From positions 1 to 19,485 of the forward strand of contig JAEWYL010000023.1 of NCBI GenBank assembly GCA_023395675.1: a DNA stretch of 19,485 nt, written 5' to 3'. Of this stretch, positions 1 to 7,076 are shown piece after piece (positions within the stretch are counted from its first letter, which is position 1; every line of letters begins with the position of its first letter). The position numbers and the translations under genes were made by a program. This DNA comes from Chloroflexota bacterium. Lineage in GTDB: Bacteria > Chloroflexota > Anaerolineae > Anaerolineales > UBA4823. The notes under the pieces are model-generated. The model did not search any database, had not been told where the DNA came from, and saw nothing but the letters and a program-made list of their open reading frames with translations.

Positions 1-763
1 ACTGCACGCGCCGGCGGGCCATGCGCTTGAAGTTGCGGATGCGGCTGGAGAGCAGGTCGGAGTTCGAGAAGACGAGCTGCTCCCCCTCCAGGCTGCGCAC
101 GCGGGTGCTTTTCAGCCCGATATGCTCGACCGTCCCATTGTACTGGTCCACGATGATCGAATCGCCGATGACGAAGGGCTTGTCCAGGGCGATGGACAGG
201 GAGGCGAACAGGTCGCCCAGAATATTCTGCACCGCCAGGGCCACCGCCACCCCGGTGATGCCGAGCGAGGCGATCAGCGAAGTGACCTGAATACCGGGCA
301 GGTTGTCCAGCACCAGCAGGATGATGATGGTCCACAGGGTGATGCGGGCGACCAGGTTGAAGGCGTTCAGGGTGGTGGCTGCGGAGGGGTCGCTCTCCAG
401 GCGCTTGCGCATGCGCCGGTTGATCAGGAAAGAGATCAGGTTCTGCCCCCAGAGGGCCAGCTGGATCAGCAGGGCGCTGATCACCAGCAGGCGCGCCAGC
501 TCTCGCATCCCCGGCGGGGGGTTCAATACGGTGACGGCCAGGTAGAGGGCCAGGGCGAGCAGGAAATACCAGCGGGTGGCGCGCACCTGGCTCTCCAGGA
601 ACTCCTCGAACCCGGTCCCATCCCCCTCCGGCCCGCGGGCCATGCGCCTGAGCAGCAGCGTGCGGAAAAGCTGCGCCAGGAGATACACCAGGGCCAGCAC
701 CGAGCCGGCTGCAATCCAGTTGATCAGGGGAATATCGTAAATCGTGTTCTCCAAAATATCCAA
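1..763 (-). CDS. MscS-family mechanosensitive ion channel (3' end outside window)
   Basis: Translating the minus strand from a TTG at 763 gives 254 open codons that run off the window edge. The TTG lies 6 bases after a GAGGAGG ribosome binding site (770-776), which fixes the start; there is no ATG start near the N-terminus. The protein has an N-terminal hydrophobic helix, a charged linker, two further membrane segments, and then the pore-lining helix and beta-domain entry typical of MscS, seen as SLIASLGITGVAVALAVQ, DLFASLSIALDKPF and GDSIIVD. The visible end is in the cytoplasmic beta domain, in the segment containing FSNSDLLSS. The family opens under membrane tension to release solutes during osmotic downshock. 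It lies downstream of DUF421 and HdeD genes on the same strand, all membrane or stress proteins, but 266 bases separate it from DUF421, so it probably has its own promoter. Confidence 0.9.
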   Translation of the reverse strand, partial: MDILENTIYDIPLINWIAAGSVLALVYLLAQLFRTLLLRRMARGPEGDGTGFEEFLESQVRATRWYFLLALALYLAVTVLNPPPGMRELARLLVISALLIQLALWGQNLISFLINRRMRKRLESDPSAATTLNAFNLVARITLWTIIILLVLDNLPGIQVTSLIASLGITGVAVALAVQNILGDLFASLSIALDKPFVIGDSIIVDQYNGTVEHIGLKSTRVRSLEGEQLVFSNSDLLSSRIRNFKRMARRRVQ

Positions 764-1029
764 AAGTTTCCTCCTCTGGTTAGCTCCTTTTCAAAACTCT
801 GCCCTCATCCCCGGGGGGATAAGGGCAGATCCGAGCAATCACCGGTACTGGAAAGCTGAGACTGCTCGGAGCGCCTCGCTTTCGCAAGCCTGTCTGCTGG
901 TTTATGAAAACCGTCTGCCGGCCTCAGCCGCTGCAGATTCCCCCTGAAACCTGACCTTCACCATCCTGATTATACAACCCCGCTTTTCGCAGCGGCTTTA
1001 AGGTAGGTTAATAACGCGAGTACGGGACT
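764..1029. other. Intergenic region with hairpins between mscS-like and DUF421 genes
   Basis: No gene is supported here. It holds a 15-base-arm hairpin (798-829, listed separately), a second inverted repeat with arms TCCGAGCA (830-837) and TGCTCGGA (863-870), and a small stem CCGCT/AGCGG (980-995) after the DUF421 stop that could be a weak terminator. A TATAAT on the minus strand (974-969) could be the -10 box of the mscS-like gene, but I see no good -35 box at the proper distance. Confidence 0.4.
798..829. repeat. Long hairpin, 15-base arms with one mismatch
   Basis: Arms 798-812 and 815-829 are complementary at 14 of 15 positions, with only two bases between them. It lies 35 bases upstream of the mscS-like start, within that gene's expected leader on the minus strand. 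No T-run follows on either strand, so it is a poor intrinsic terminator. It could be a leader structure or a copy of a dispersed palindromic element. Confidence 0.6.
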
Positions 1030-1629
1030 CTATTTGTCCTTCTCACCGCTTTCCCCCAGCTCGATGCGGATGGTCTGCACGCCATCTCGCACGTCTACCT
1101 CCATGATTTTGGGCCGTCCGGGGTAGGTGAGCACGCTGATATCCCCGTTCCTCTCCATACAGGCGGTTTTTACCAGGGAGAAATCCGGCGGGCAGCCCTG
1201 CAGGCGCAGGGCCTGCTCCAGGTCGTGGTGGGACAGGCCTGCTTTATTCAACCCCTTCTGCTGGATCTCCCCGTCTTTGATCAGCAAGATCGGGTTGCCT
1301 TTAACAATCGGCCCGAACCAGTTGAGATGGTAGGAAAGCATGCCCAGGAGCCAGTGGATGCCCACCATCACCAGCCCGGCGGCCAGGGTGGGTACAAATG
1401 GGGCAGACCCGTTGATGGCGCGGCTCATAATGGAGCCGAGCATAATGCCGACGATAACGTCAAATGCGGTGGCTTCAGCCAGAAAGCGCTTGCTGCCCAG
1501 GCGCACCAGCAGGAGGGTGAACACAAAGATGAGGAGGGTGCGGAGCGCCATCTGAAGCGGGTTCACCTCCCCAATATCGAGCTCCAGGCCCAGCAGGGCC
1601 TGGAATTGTTCCCAGAGGGTCAGAAGCAT
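1030..1629 (-). CDS. DUF421 (YetF/YcaP-type) membrane protein
   Basis: 199 residues. The start at 1629 is preceded by GGAAGGAG; an upstream in-frame start at 1671 has no comparable site. Residues about 20-40, 55-70 and 75-95 form three hydrophobic segments. They are followed by a soluble C-terminal domain with the family pattern: a GNPILLIKDGEI stretch, a SHHDLEQALRLQG segment, and ERNGDISVL near the end. The family is widespread and membrane-bound; B. subtilis members such as YetF are linked to the spore or envelope, and the molecular function is unsettled. It lies 161 bases downstream of the HdeD-like gene on the same strand, so the two may be co-transcribed, though a stem-loop lies between them. 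The family call is confident; the role is unknown. Confidence 0.88.
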   Translation of the reverse strand: MLLTLWEQFQALLGLELDIGEVNPLQMALRTLLIFVFTLLLVRLGSKRFLAEATAFDVIVGIMLGSIMSRAINGSAPFVPTLAAGLVMVGIHWLLGMLSYHLNWFGPIVKGNPILLIKDGEIQQKGLNKAGLSHHDLEQALRLQGCPPDFSLVKTACMERNGDISVLTYPGRPKIMEVDVRDGVQTIRIELGESGEKDK

Positions 1630-1744
1630 CGGTTTTCTCCTTCCTGCAGCGGAGCGCGGGCCAGTTCCCACGCCCCGCGCGGCTCAATATCCCCCAAAAA
1701 CCGGTCCCAACCCGGGACAGCGGCTGCGGTTTCGACTGTGAAGG

Positions 1745-1779
1745 CCGGCGAGGGCTGCTTTACCGGAGCAGCCCCCGGC
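1745..1779 (-). terminator. Stem-loop after the hdeD-like gene
   Basis: Arms GGGCTGCT (1752-1759) and AGCAGCCC (1767-1774) pair perfectly, and flanking GCCGG/CCGGC extends the stem with a bulge. It begins just after the stop of the hdeD-like gene. No T-tract follows on the minus strand, so it is either a weak or Rho-assisted terminator, or an mRNA-stabilising hairpin. Confidence 0.4.
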
Positions 1780-1790
1780 GTGATGCCGGT

Positions 1791-2357
1791 TCAGGCGCCG
1801 GGCGCGCGCCCCACTCCCTGCTCCTCGCGCAGGCCGCGCAGGCGGAAGGCGAAGAGGATGGTCATCAGGCCGAAAACGATGGCATAAGCGGCGATCAGCC
1901 AGATCAGGCTCAGCGCGCCTGCGCCTGGGAAGAAGACCAGGACGAGGCCGAACAGGATGGAGAGCGCCCCGCTCAGAATCAACAGCCATTCCCCCGTGAT
2001 CTCGCGCCGCAGGCGGATGGCGGCGGCGATCTCGAAGATCCCGGTGAGGATGGCCCAGGCGGCGATGAAGTACAGCAGCACGAGGGAGGTGGCCCCGGGC
2101 CAGAAGAGGGTCAGCAGGCCGAGGGCAATCCCGGCAAGCCCCTCCAGCAGGATCGCCCACCAGCGCTCGCTGCGCCCGTAGGAGGCGATACCGGCGACCA
2201 CCGCAAAGATGCCGTCCACCAGCGCATAAGCCCCGAAGATCAGCACCAGGGTCAGCAGTGTCGCCCGCGGCCAGACCAGGGCCAGGATGCCGAAGATGAC
2301 CGCCAGCAGCCCGCGCAGGGCAAAGGCCCACCAGTTGCGAGACAGGATGGATAACAT
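1791..2357 (-). CDS. HdeD/DUF308 family membrane protein
   Basis: 188 residues. The ATG at 2357 lies 6 bases after AGGAGG, so it is preferred over the in-frame start 42 bases upstream. The protein is almost entirely six hydrophobic helices in three pairs, with internal similarity between segments such as GILALVWPRATLLTLVLIFG, LGLLTLFWPGATSLVLLYF and FGLVLVFFPGAGALSLIWL. This WP/FP-G-A repeat is characteristic of DUF308/HdeD proteins. E. coli HdeD is an inner-membrane protein linked to acid resistance at high cell density; whether that role applies here is inference. It is followed on the same strand by DUF421 and divergent from the chromate-transporter-like operon. Confidence 0.9.
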   Translation of the reverse strand: MLSILSRNWWAFALRGLLAVIFGILALVWPRATLLTLVLIFGAYALVDGIFAVVAGIASYGRSERWWAILLEGLAGIALGLLTLFWPGATSLVLLYFIAAWAILTGIFEIAAAIRLRREITGEWLLILSGALSILFGLVLVFFPGAGALSLIWLIAAYAIVFGLMTILFAFRLRGLREEQGVGRAPGA

Positions 2358-2681
2358 AAAGCCTCCTGATATTTCCCCGGACGGGGCTAACTCCGGCAAA
2401 CTGGCCCGGACCGGCGGGACCGCTCTCCGGTTCAGGACCAGACGCCAAAAGGATATTGGGTCAGGTTTGAATTGGTGCTCTCGCCGGGGTGGTCAGTTTT
2501 GTGTTGTGCGTGGTTTTGGGGCGCAGCCCTGCAGCCGCTCTGCCTGCAGGGCCTCAGTATTACGCGAGACGACCAGTTAGTTCACATTTTATCATGTTGG
2601 ACGGTGGGCAGGCCCTGCTTCTTGTTGCGCCGGCCCGGGTGGGGAGTTCTGCCGCCCGGGCGCAGGGGGATATAATGAAGC
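2358..2681. other. Divergent intergenic region between hdeD-like and chr-like genes
   Basis: No gene is supported. It contains an inverted repeat with arms GCCCTGCAG (2526-2534) and CTGCAGGGC (2544-2552). A TATAAT at 2671-2676 lies only five bases before the ATG of the first transporter gene. Purine-rich AGGGGGA at 2664-2670 is the only Shine-Dalgarno-like stretch, and it is rather far (11 bases) from that ATG. I found no convincing -35 box on either strand. Confidence 0.4.
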
Positions 2682-3269
2682 ATGGAAGAGCAACCGCTCG
2701 CAAACCAGACGCCTCCCCCGGCTGCCCCTGTCTCTCAGCGGGACCTGTTCTGGATCTTCCTGAAAGCGGGCATGGCTTTTGGCGGCGGGCTGGGCATCCT
2801 GGCGGTGATGGAGGAGGAGCTGGTCACTCGCCGGAAAGCCATCAGCCGGGAAGACTTCCTCACCTACTATGGAATCGGGCGGATTGTTCCCAGCGGCACG
2901 ATGACCGCGCTGGCCGTCGCCTTCAGCTACCGCCTGGGCGGTTTCTGGGGCACGGTGATCGCCCTGGTCGCCATGGTGATCCCCTCCTTTGTGATCACCG
3001 TGCTGCTCACGGTGCTGTACGGGGTGTTCAGAGACACCGATTTCCTGCCCTGGCTGGAGGTCTCGGTGCTCCCCGCAGCCCTGGCGCTGATCCTGGCGGC
3101 GGCGATCAAGCTGGGCAAGGACGTTTTTCGCCCCTCGGCGGAGTTCGTCCTGGCGGCCGCGGCTTTTGCCGCGGCTTTCTTTTTCGACCTTAACCCCGCT
3201 CTGGTGCTGGTCGCCGGAGGGCTGCTGGGCCTGCTGGTTTTTCGCTTCTTCCCGAAAGGTGAAAAATGA
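2682..3269 (+). CDS. Chromate transporter (CHR) family protein, first half of a split pair
   Basis: 195 residues. The frame has a stop overlapping the base pairs just upstream (TGA at 2676), so the ATG at 2682 is the first possible start. After a polar, proline-rich N-terminus of about 22 residues comes the CHR-domain signature: LFWIFLKAGMAFGGG, then a charged EEELVTRRKAIS segment, GIGRIVPSG and LGGFWGTVIALVAMVIPSF, followed by further hydrophobic helices. Family members export chromate by proton antiport, either as a two-domain protein or as paired single-domain proteins; here the partner follows with a 4-base overlap. The usual Pro-Gly-Pro motif is replaced by VPSG, so the substrate may not be chromate. 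First gene of a three-gene operon. Confidence 0.85.
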   Translation: MEEQPLANQTPPPAAPVSQRDLFWIFLKAGMAFGGGLGILAVMEEELVTRRKAISREDFLTYYGIGRIVPSGTMTALAVAFSYRLGGFWGTVIALVAMVIPSFVITVLLTVLYGVFRDTDFLPWLEVSVLPAALALILAAAIKLGKDVFRPSAEFVLAAAAFAAAFFFDLNPALVLVAGGLLGLLVFRFFPKGEK

Positions 3270-3793
3270 GCCTGCTGCGGATGCTGTTCCTGATCTTCAC
3301 CTTTAATCTGATCACTTTCGGCAACGGCCCGACCATGATCCCGCTGCTGGAGGATGAACTGGTGAACAACAGCGGGGTCCTGTCTATCGAGCAGCTTCTG
3401 TATGCCTTTGCCATCGCCCGGGTCACACCCGGTCAGGCGAACGTGTATGTGGCTTCGATCGGGTATTTCCTGCACGGGATCGCCGGCGCCGCCCTGTCTG
3501 TCCTGGCAATTCAACTGCCGGGCTATATGATGCTGCCGTTTATGCAGGTCTACGAGCGCCTGCGCTCCGCAGCCTGGGTGGGGCATTTCACCCGGGGCCT
3601 GACTGTGGCCTCGGTGGGCCTGATCTTCGCCGCCACTCTCTCGATCGGTTCCAGAACCCTGGATGAGCCGGTGACCTGGATCGTCTTCGGGGCGGCGCTG
3701 GCGATGATCAGCCTGTTAAAATGGAACCAGATGCTTGTCCTGTTCCTGGCAGGCCTGCTGGGCGTGCTTTTGAAACTGCTCCTGCCCTCCTGA
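3266..3793 (+). CDS. Chromate transporter (CHR) family protein, second half of a split pair
   Basis: 175 residues. The ATG overlaps the previous stop (ATGA), and AAAGGTG lies five bases before it, so translational coupling is likely. The domain follows the CHR pattern: FLIFTFNLITFGNGPTMIPL, then LLEDELV, ARVTPGQANVY in place of the usual TPGP segment, then YFLHGIAGAALSVLAIQLPG and four more hydrophobic helices. It is a homologous but distinct partner of the preceding gene, matching the inverted-topology pairs known for short CHR proteins. The pair is expected to form one membrane exporter. Substrate is inferred only at family level (chromate or another oxyanion). Confidence 0.85.
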   Translation: MSLLRMLFLIFTFNLITFGNGPTMIPLLEDELVNNSGVLSIEQLLYAFAIARVTPGQANVYVASIGYFLHGIAGAALSVLAIQLPGYMMLPFMQVYERLRSAAWVGHFTRGLTVASVGLIFAATLSIGSRTLDEPVTWIVFGAALAMISLLKWNQMLVLFLAGLLGVLLKLLLPS

Positions 3794-3812
3794 CCCTGGC
3801 CCGGAGCCAAAA

Positions 3813-4727
3813 ATGCAACCTCCGCCCCCCGGAAACCTGACCCGTTTCGCCTGGCTCTCCATCCTGGCTGCGCTCCTGACCATCGGCATGAAGTTGAGCG
3901 CTTTCTGGCTCACCAATTCGGTTGGCCTGCTCTCCGATGCCCTCGAATCGGTGGTTAACCTGGTCGCGGCGATGGTGGCCCTGGTCACGCTGAATATCGC
4001 CTCCCGCCCGGCGGACGAGGAGTTCACCTACGGCTACTCAAAAGTGGAATTTTTCTCCAGCGGGCTCGAGGGGGGCATGATCCTGCTGGCAGCCGGGAGC
4101 ATCACCGCCACGGCCCTGCCGCGCCTGGTGGACCCCCAGCCGGTCGAGCAGGTGGCCCTGGGCCTGGTCGTCTCTGCCGCCGCCTCCGGGGTAAACCTGG
4201 GTGTCTCCCTGGTCCTGCGGCGGGCAGCCCGCCGCTACGGATCCATCACCCTGGAGGCCGACGCCCACCACCTGATGACGGATGTGCTCACCACGGCGGG
4301 GGTGATTGTCGGGGTGGCCCTGGCCGGCCTGACCGGCTGGCAGCGCCTGGACCCGCTGGTGGCCCTGGCGGTTGCGACCAATATTCTGCTGACCGGCTAC
4401 CACCTGCTGCGCCGCTCTGCCCGGGGGTTAATGGATGTCTCGCTGCCGCCCTCCGACCTGGAAGCCATCCGGGCGGTTTTGAAACCGTACCAGGCGCAGG
4501 GCGTGGTATTTCACGCCCTGAAGACCCGTACCGCCGCCCGACGGGGTTTTGTCTCCATGCACATCCTGGTCCCCGGCGGCTGGAGCGTCCAGCACTCTCA
4601 CCAGATTGCGGAGCAGATCGCAGCCGAGATCCGCGACCGCCTGCCGCAGATTGAGGTGGTCACGCATGTCGAACCGCTGGAGGACCCCGCCTCCTGGGAC
4701 GACCCGACCAGCGCCCGGGCCGGTTGA
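3813..4727 (+). CDS. Cation diffusion facilitator (CDF) family metal efflux transporter
   Basis: 304 residues, the usual CDF length. The ATG follows a CGGAG site at seven-base spacing, 19 bases after the previous stop, so it is the third gene of the operon. Six membrane helices span about residues 12-205, followed by a cytoplasmic domain of about 95 residues containing MHILVPGGWSVQHSH and ending near VTHVEPLE. Landmarks are SDALES in helix 2 (residues 41-46), the FTYGYSKVE loop, and H153-x3-D157 in helix 5. CDF proteins export divalent metals such as Zn, Fe, Mn or Co by proton antiport. The helix-2 site reads D42-x3-S46 where well-studied members have D/H-x3-D, so metal preference is uncertain. 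Its stop is only 11 bases from the end of convergent gldA. Confidence 0.92.
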   Translation: MQPPPPGNLTRFAWLSILAALLTIGMKLSAFWLTNSVGLLSDALESVVNLVAAMVALVTLNIASRPADEEFTYGYSKVEFFSSGLEGGMILLAAGSITATALPRLVDPQPVEQVALGLVVSAAASGVNLGVSLVLRRAARRYGSITLEADAHHLMTDVLTTAGVIVGVALAGLTGWQRLDPLVALAVATNILLTGYHLLRRSARGLMDVSLPPSDLEAIRAVLKPYQAQGVVFHALKTRTAARRGFVSMHILVPGGWSVQHSHQIAEQIAAEIRDRLPQIEVVTHVEPLEDPASWDDPTSARAG

Positions 4728-4738
4728 GCCGCAAAACC

Positions 4739-5863
4739 TCAGGCGGCCTCCACCAGCAGTTCTTCCTCCCAAAATTCCTTGCGCCGCCGGCCCTCGGCGT
4801 CCGCCGCTTTGATGGCTGCCGCCACCATCTCCGCGGTCACCGGGAGGGGCTCATTGTAGATGGTCTCTCCTTCGGCGGTCGCCAGCTCGGCGACTTTCAT
4901 GATCTTCTCGTCGCTGGCGTCTTCCACACCGATCTCGGCCAGGGTGGTGGGCAGGCCCACGTCCTCGCAGAAGGAGTAGACCTGGTCTACCAGCTCCGTC
5001 GGCTTACCGGTCAGGAACAGGGAGGCCAGGGTCCCGAAGGCCACTTTCTCTCCGTGGAAGTAATGGTGGGTTTCCTCCAGGGCGGTGAACCCGTTGTGAA
5101 TGGCGTGCGAGGCCGCCAGCCCGCCGCTCTCGAACCCCAGCCCGCTGAGCAGGGTGTTTGCCTCCACCACACGCTCGAGGGCCGGCACCACTGCGCCCGC
5201 TTCGCAGGCGGTCTTGGCCGCCAGGCCGTCCGCCATCAGGGTGTCGAAACACAGCCGCGCCAGGGCGTTTGCGGTCATCGTGCCCACATTTCCGGTCATG
5301 TTGGGGGCGTATTTCAGGCGGGCCGATTCAGCCTCGAACCAGGTCGCCAGCGCATCCCCCATTCCGGAGACCAGGAAGCGCACCGGGGCCTGCACCACGA
5401 TCCTGGTATCCACCAGCACCAGGTCCGGGTTGGTGGGCAGCACCAGGTAGCGCTTGAACTCCCCGCTGGGGGTGTAGATCACCGAGAGGGCGCTGGTGGG
5501 GGCGTCGGTGGAGGCGATGGTGGGCACCACTACCACGGGAATACCGCTCTCGTATGCCACGGCTTTGGCCGTGTCCAGCGTTTTTCCGCCGCCCATCCCG
5601 ATGACCACCTCGCCCTTCGCCTGGCGAACAATCTCGCTCAGCCGCCCGACCTCTTCATCCGAGGCTTCGCCGGTGAACCGCTCCAGGTGATATTCGATGG
5701 CTGAAGCCAGGCTTTCCTCGAAGGACGGAAAGAGCTGGTCGGCGACAAAAGGGTCAAGGATCAACAAGGCTTTGCGGCCGAACCTCGCCGCTTCTTTCCC
5801 CAGGGTCTTAATGGCGTCATACCCCTGGACATAGCGTCCGGGGAAGATCATTGTGCTCAACAT
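4739..5863 (-). CDS. gldA: Glycerol dehydrogenase, iron-containing alcohol dehydrogenase family
   Basis: 374 residues from the second ATG. An ATG at 5869 is in frame, but it abuts the AGGAGG at 5871-5876 (one base away), whereas 5863 has an ideal 7-base spacing. The enzyme oxidises glycerol to dihydroxyacetone with NAD+ and acts in the cytoplasm. The N-terminal nucleotide-binding half has GMGGGKTLDTAK (about residues 89-100) and PTIASTDAPTSA. The C-terminal half carries the zinc ligands known in the Bacillus enzyme: Asp170 in SGMGDALATWFEAE, His253 in AASHAIHNGF and His270 in FHGEKVAFGT. All three are present and the length is normal, so it should be active. It stands alone, with no dihydroxyacetone kinase beside it. 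Confidence 0.95.
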   Translation of the reverse strand: MLSTMIFPGRYVQGYDAIKTLGKEAARFGRKALLILDPFVADQLFPSFEESLASAIEYHLERFTGEASDEEVGRLSEIVRQAKGEVVIGMGGGKTLDTAKAVAYESGIPVVVVPTIASTDAPTSALSVIYTPSGEFKRYLVLPTNPDLVLVDTRIVVQAPVRFLVSGMGDALATWFEAESARLKYAPNMTGNVGTMTANALARLCFDTLMADGLAAKTACEAGAVVPALERVVEANTLLSGLGFESGGLAASHAIHNGFTALEETHHYFHGEKVAFGTLASLFLTGKPTELVDQVYSFCEDVGLPTTLAEIGVEDASDEKIMKVAELATAEGETIYNEPLPVTAEMVAAAIKAADAEGRRRKEFWEEELLVEAA

Positions 5864-5916
5864 ACCCATACCTCCTGTAAACTATTTCAAATTTTCGGTA
5901 AAAGACGTATTGGTTG

Positions 5917-5986
5917 AAAAACCCGCGCAGTTCTCTCCCCGAGCGGCCCAGGACCGCGCTCCGAAAAGCGGCTCGAACTGCGGGTT
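5917..5986 (-). terminator. Intrinsic terminator downstream of the cupin gene
   Basis: Arms 5920-5933 and 5975-5986 pair over 12 bases with a two-base bulge (GAACTGC against GCGCAGTTC). Reading on the minus strand, the stem is followed at once by TTTTT (5921-5917), the classic Rho-independent arrangement. A short GAGC/GCTC stem lies inside the loop. It would stop transcription of the cupin gene before gldA. Confidence 0.6.
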
Positions 5987-6019
5987 TATTTACCGCGAGT
6001 ACGGGACAGGGTGTTATTC

Positions 6020-6065
6020 GGTTGTTTTGGGCGCCCTGGCACGGGCGCAGCGGCCGGTAACAACC
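6020..6065. other. Nested hairpin after the cupin gene
   Basis: Outer arms GGTTGTT (6020-6026) and AACAACC (6059-6065) enclose a perfect stem GCGCCC/GGGCGC (6031-6036, 6043-6048). It lies 36 bases beyond the cupin stop and may stabilise the 3' end or assist the terminator at 5917-5986. Otherwise nothing coding is seen between 5864 and 6101. Confidence 0.45.
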
Positions 6066-6101
6066 AAATATCTTCCCTGAATTCCTGATCCCGCACTGAG
6101 G

Positions 6102-6488
6102 TTATTTATGGTGCTCGCGTTCGTAGGCCATGGCCTCGGCTTTATTTTTGTGGATCGTTCTGTCCGGATGCTCGGGCGGGGTGTAAAGGGTGTACAGCTT
6201 GAGGCTGTCGCTGTTCGAGGTGTTGATGATATTATGTTCCGTGCCTGCCGGGATGACTACCGCCGAACCATCCTCCAGGTCGATCTTCTGCCCGTCCAGC
6301 ACAGCCTGCCCCCTGCCACCCTCTACCCGGATAAACTGGTCAATATCATCGTGCGTTTCCTGCCCGATGTCCTCGCCGGGTTTTAACGACATCACCACAA
6401 GCTGGCTGTGCGGCCCGGTGAACAGGACCTCCCGGAAATACTCGTTTTCCAGGCTTTTCTTCTCAATATTCGTATGAAATCCAGCCAT
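6102..6488 (-). CDS. Small cupin-domain protein (mannose-6-phosphate isomerase-like)
   Basis: 128 residues. The ATG at 6488 has AGGAGG at a good distance; the longer in-frame form from 6536 lacks one. It is a single-domain cupin: motif 1 appears as PGEDIGQETHDDIDQFIRV (about residues 37-55) with H, D, D and Q at ligand-like positions, and motif 2 as GSAVVIPAGTEHNIINTS. The C-terminal tail is HPDRTIHKNKAEAMAYE, a signature shared by many stand-alone cupins of this size. Cupins of this type probably bind a metal; substrate and reaction are unknown. It is monocistronic, with a terminator between it and gldA. Stress or carbohydrate-linked roles are often suggested for such proteins, but nothing here tests that. 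Confidence 0.88.
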   Translation of the reverse strand: MAGFHTNIEKKSLENEYFREVLFTGPHSQLVVMSLKPGEDIGQETHDDIDQFIRVEGGRGQAVLDGQKIDLEDGSAVVIPAGTEHNIINTSNSDSLKLYTLYTPPEHPDRTIHKNKAEAMAYEREHHK

Positions 6489-7076
6489 ATATTTCCTCCT
6501 GTTTGCGCTGAATACCCTGTACCCAATCTGCCCCATAGGCTCTTAAAAACCAACTGCCATCCCCCCATATTCATTTTTGAGCAAGCCCCTATCATCCCCT
6601 CGGATCGAGAGTGGTTTTGATTCTACACGATATAGTATTTTGGGCTGGCAGGGATGGGGTGGCGCGGCTCCTCCCAGACAGGGGCGTTTCATGCCGGAGC
6701 GCCTGCCAGCGAAGATCCTGTTTCTTTTTCTAACAAAAAACTAACGCGTATGGAGCAGTGATGAATTAAAATAACGTGTGTATAGGATATGAAACCATTA
6801 TCCCGTACGCGCGATAAAATTGTTTTTTGAAGCTGTGCGTCCCCTCCCATCATCAAGGGGCGGAACCTGTTGTAGATATTCTCAAAATTCGGTTCTCTTT
6901 ACTTGAGCCAGAGAGCGTCCGGTAACTCTCCCCACCCCCGGCTCATGGGGCGGGGGTATCCGTGATTTTCCCCGGCCTCACAGGGCAGGCTGCAAGGCGC
7001 GAGGAAAGAGACTACCCTGCAGTAGCGAACGTGCTGGAAAACATCGTAAAAGCGCAGCAATCTCGAAGAAAGGCGA
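6489..7076. other. Long non-coding stretch between cupin and antiporter genes
   Basis: No credible gene. It includes a structured segment at 6644-6710 (arms GCTGGCAGG and CCTGCCAGC, with inner GCTCC/GGAGC) followed by T-rich sequence to about 6731. An AT-rich section at 6715-6830 probably holds the antiporter promoter (for example TAAAAT near 6815), but without a clear -35 box. Two further stems are GAGAG/CTCTC (6911-6930) and a C-rich/G-rich pair (6930-6933 and 6935-6939 against 6947-6956). Several short open frames here lack ribosome binding sites. Confidence 0.45.

Noticed and set aside
122..859. A 245-codon plus-strand open frame over the mscS-like gene.
   Set aside because: Composition is typical of an antisense shadow, and the minus strand gives an unmistakable MscS protein.
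1015..6007. A 14-base direct repeat CGCGAGTACGGGAC at 1015-1028 and 5994-6007, both downstream of minus-strand genes.
   Set aside because: Roughly one chance 14-base repeat is expected in a window of this size. The flanks (AGCGGCT and GGTT nearby) are only weakly alike, so it is not reported as an element.
6900..7076. Possible ydaO-type cyclic di-AMP riboswitch ahead of the antiporter, since such riboswitches often control K+ transport.
   Set aside because: The region has C-rich and G-rich stems, but I could not match the conserved blocks of the ydaO class as I remember them. A search with the Rfam model would decide.
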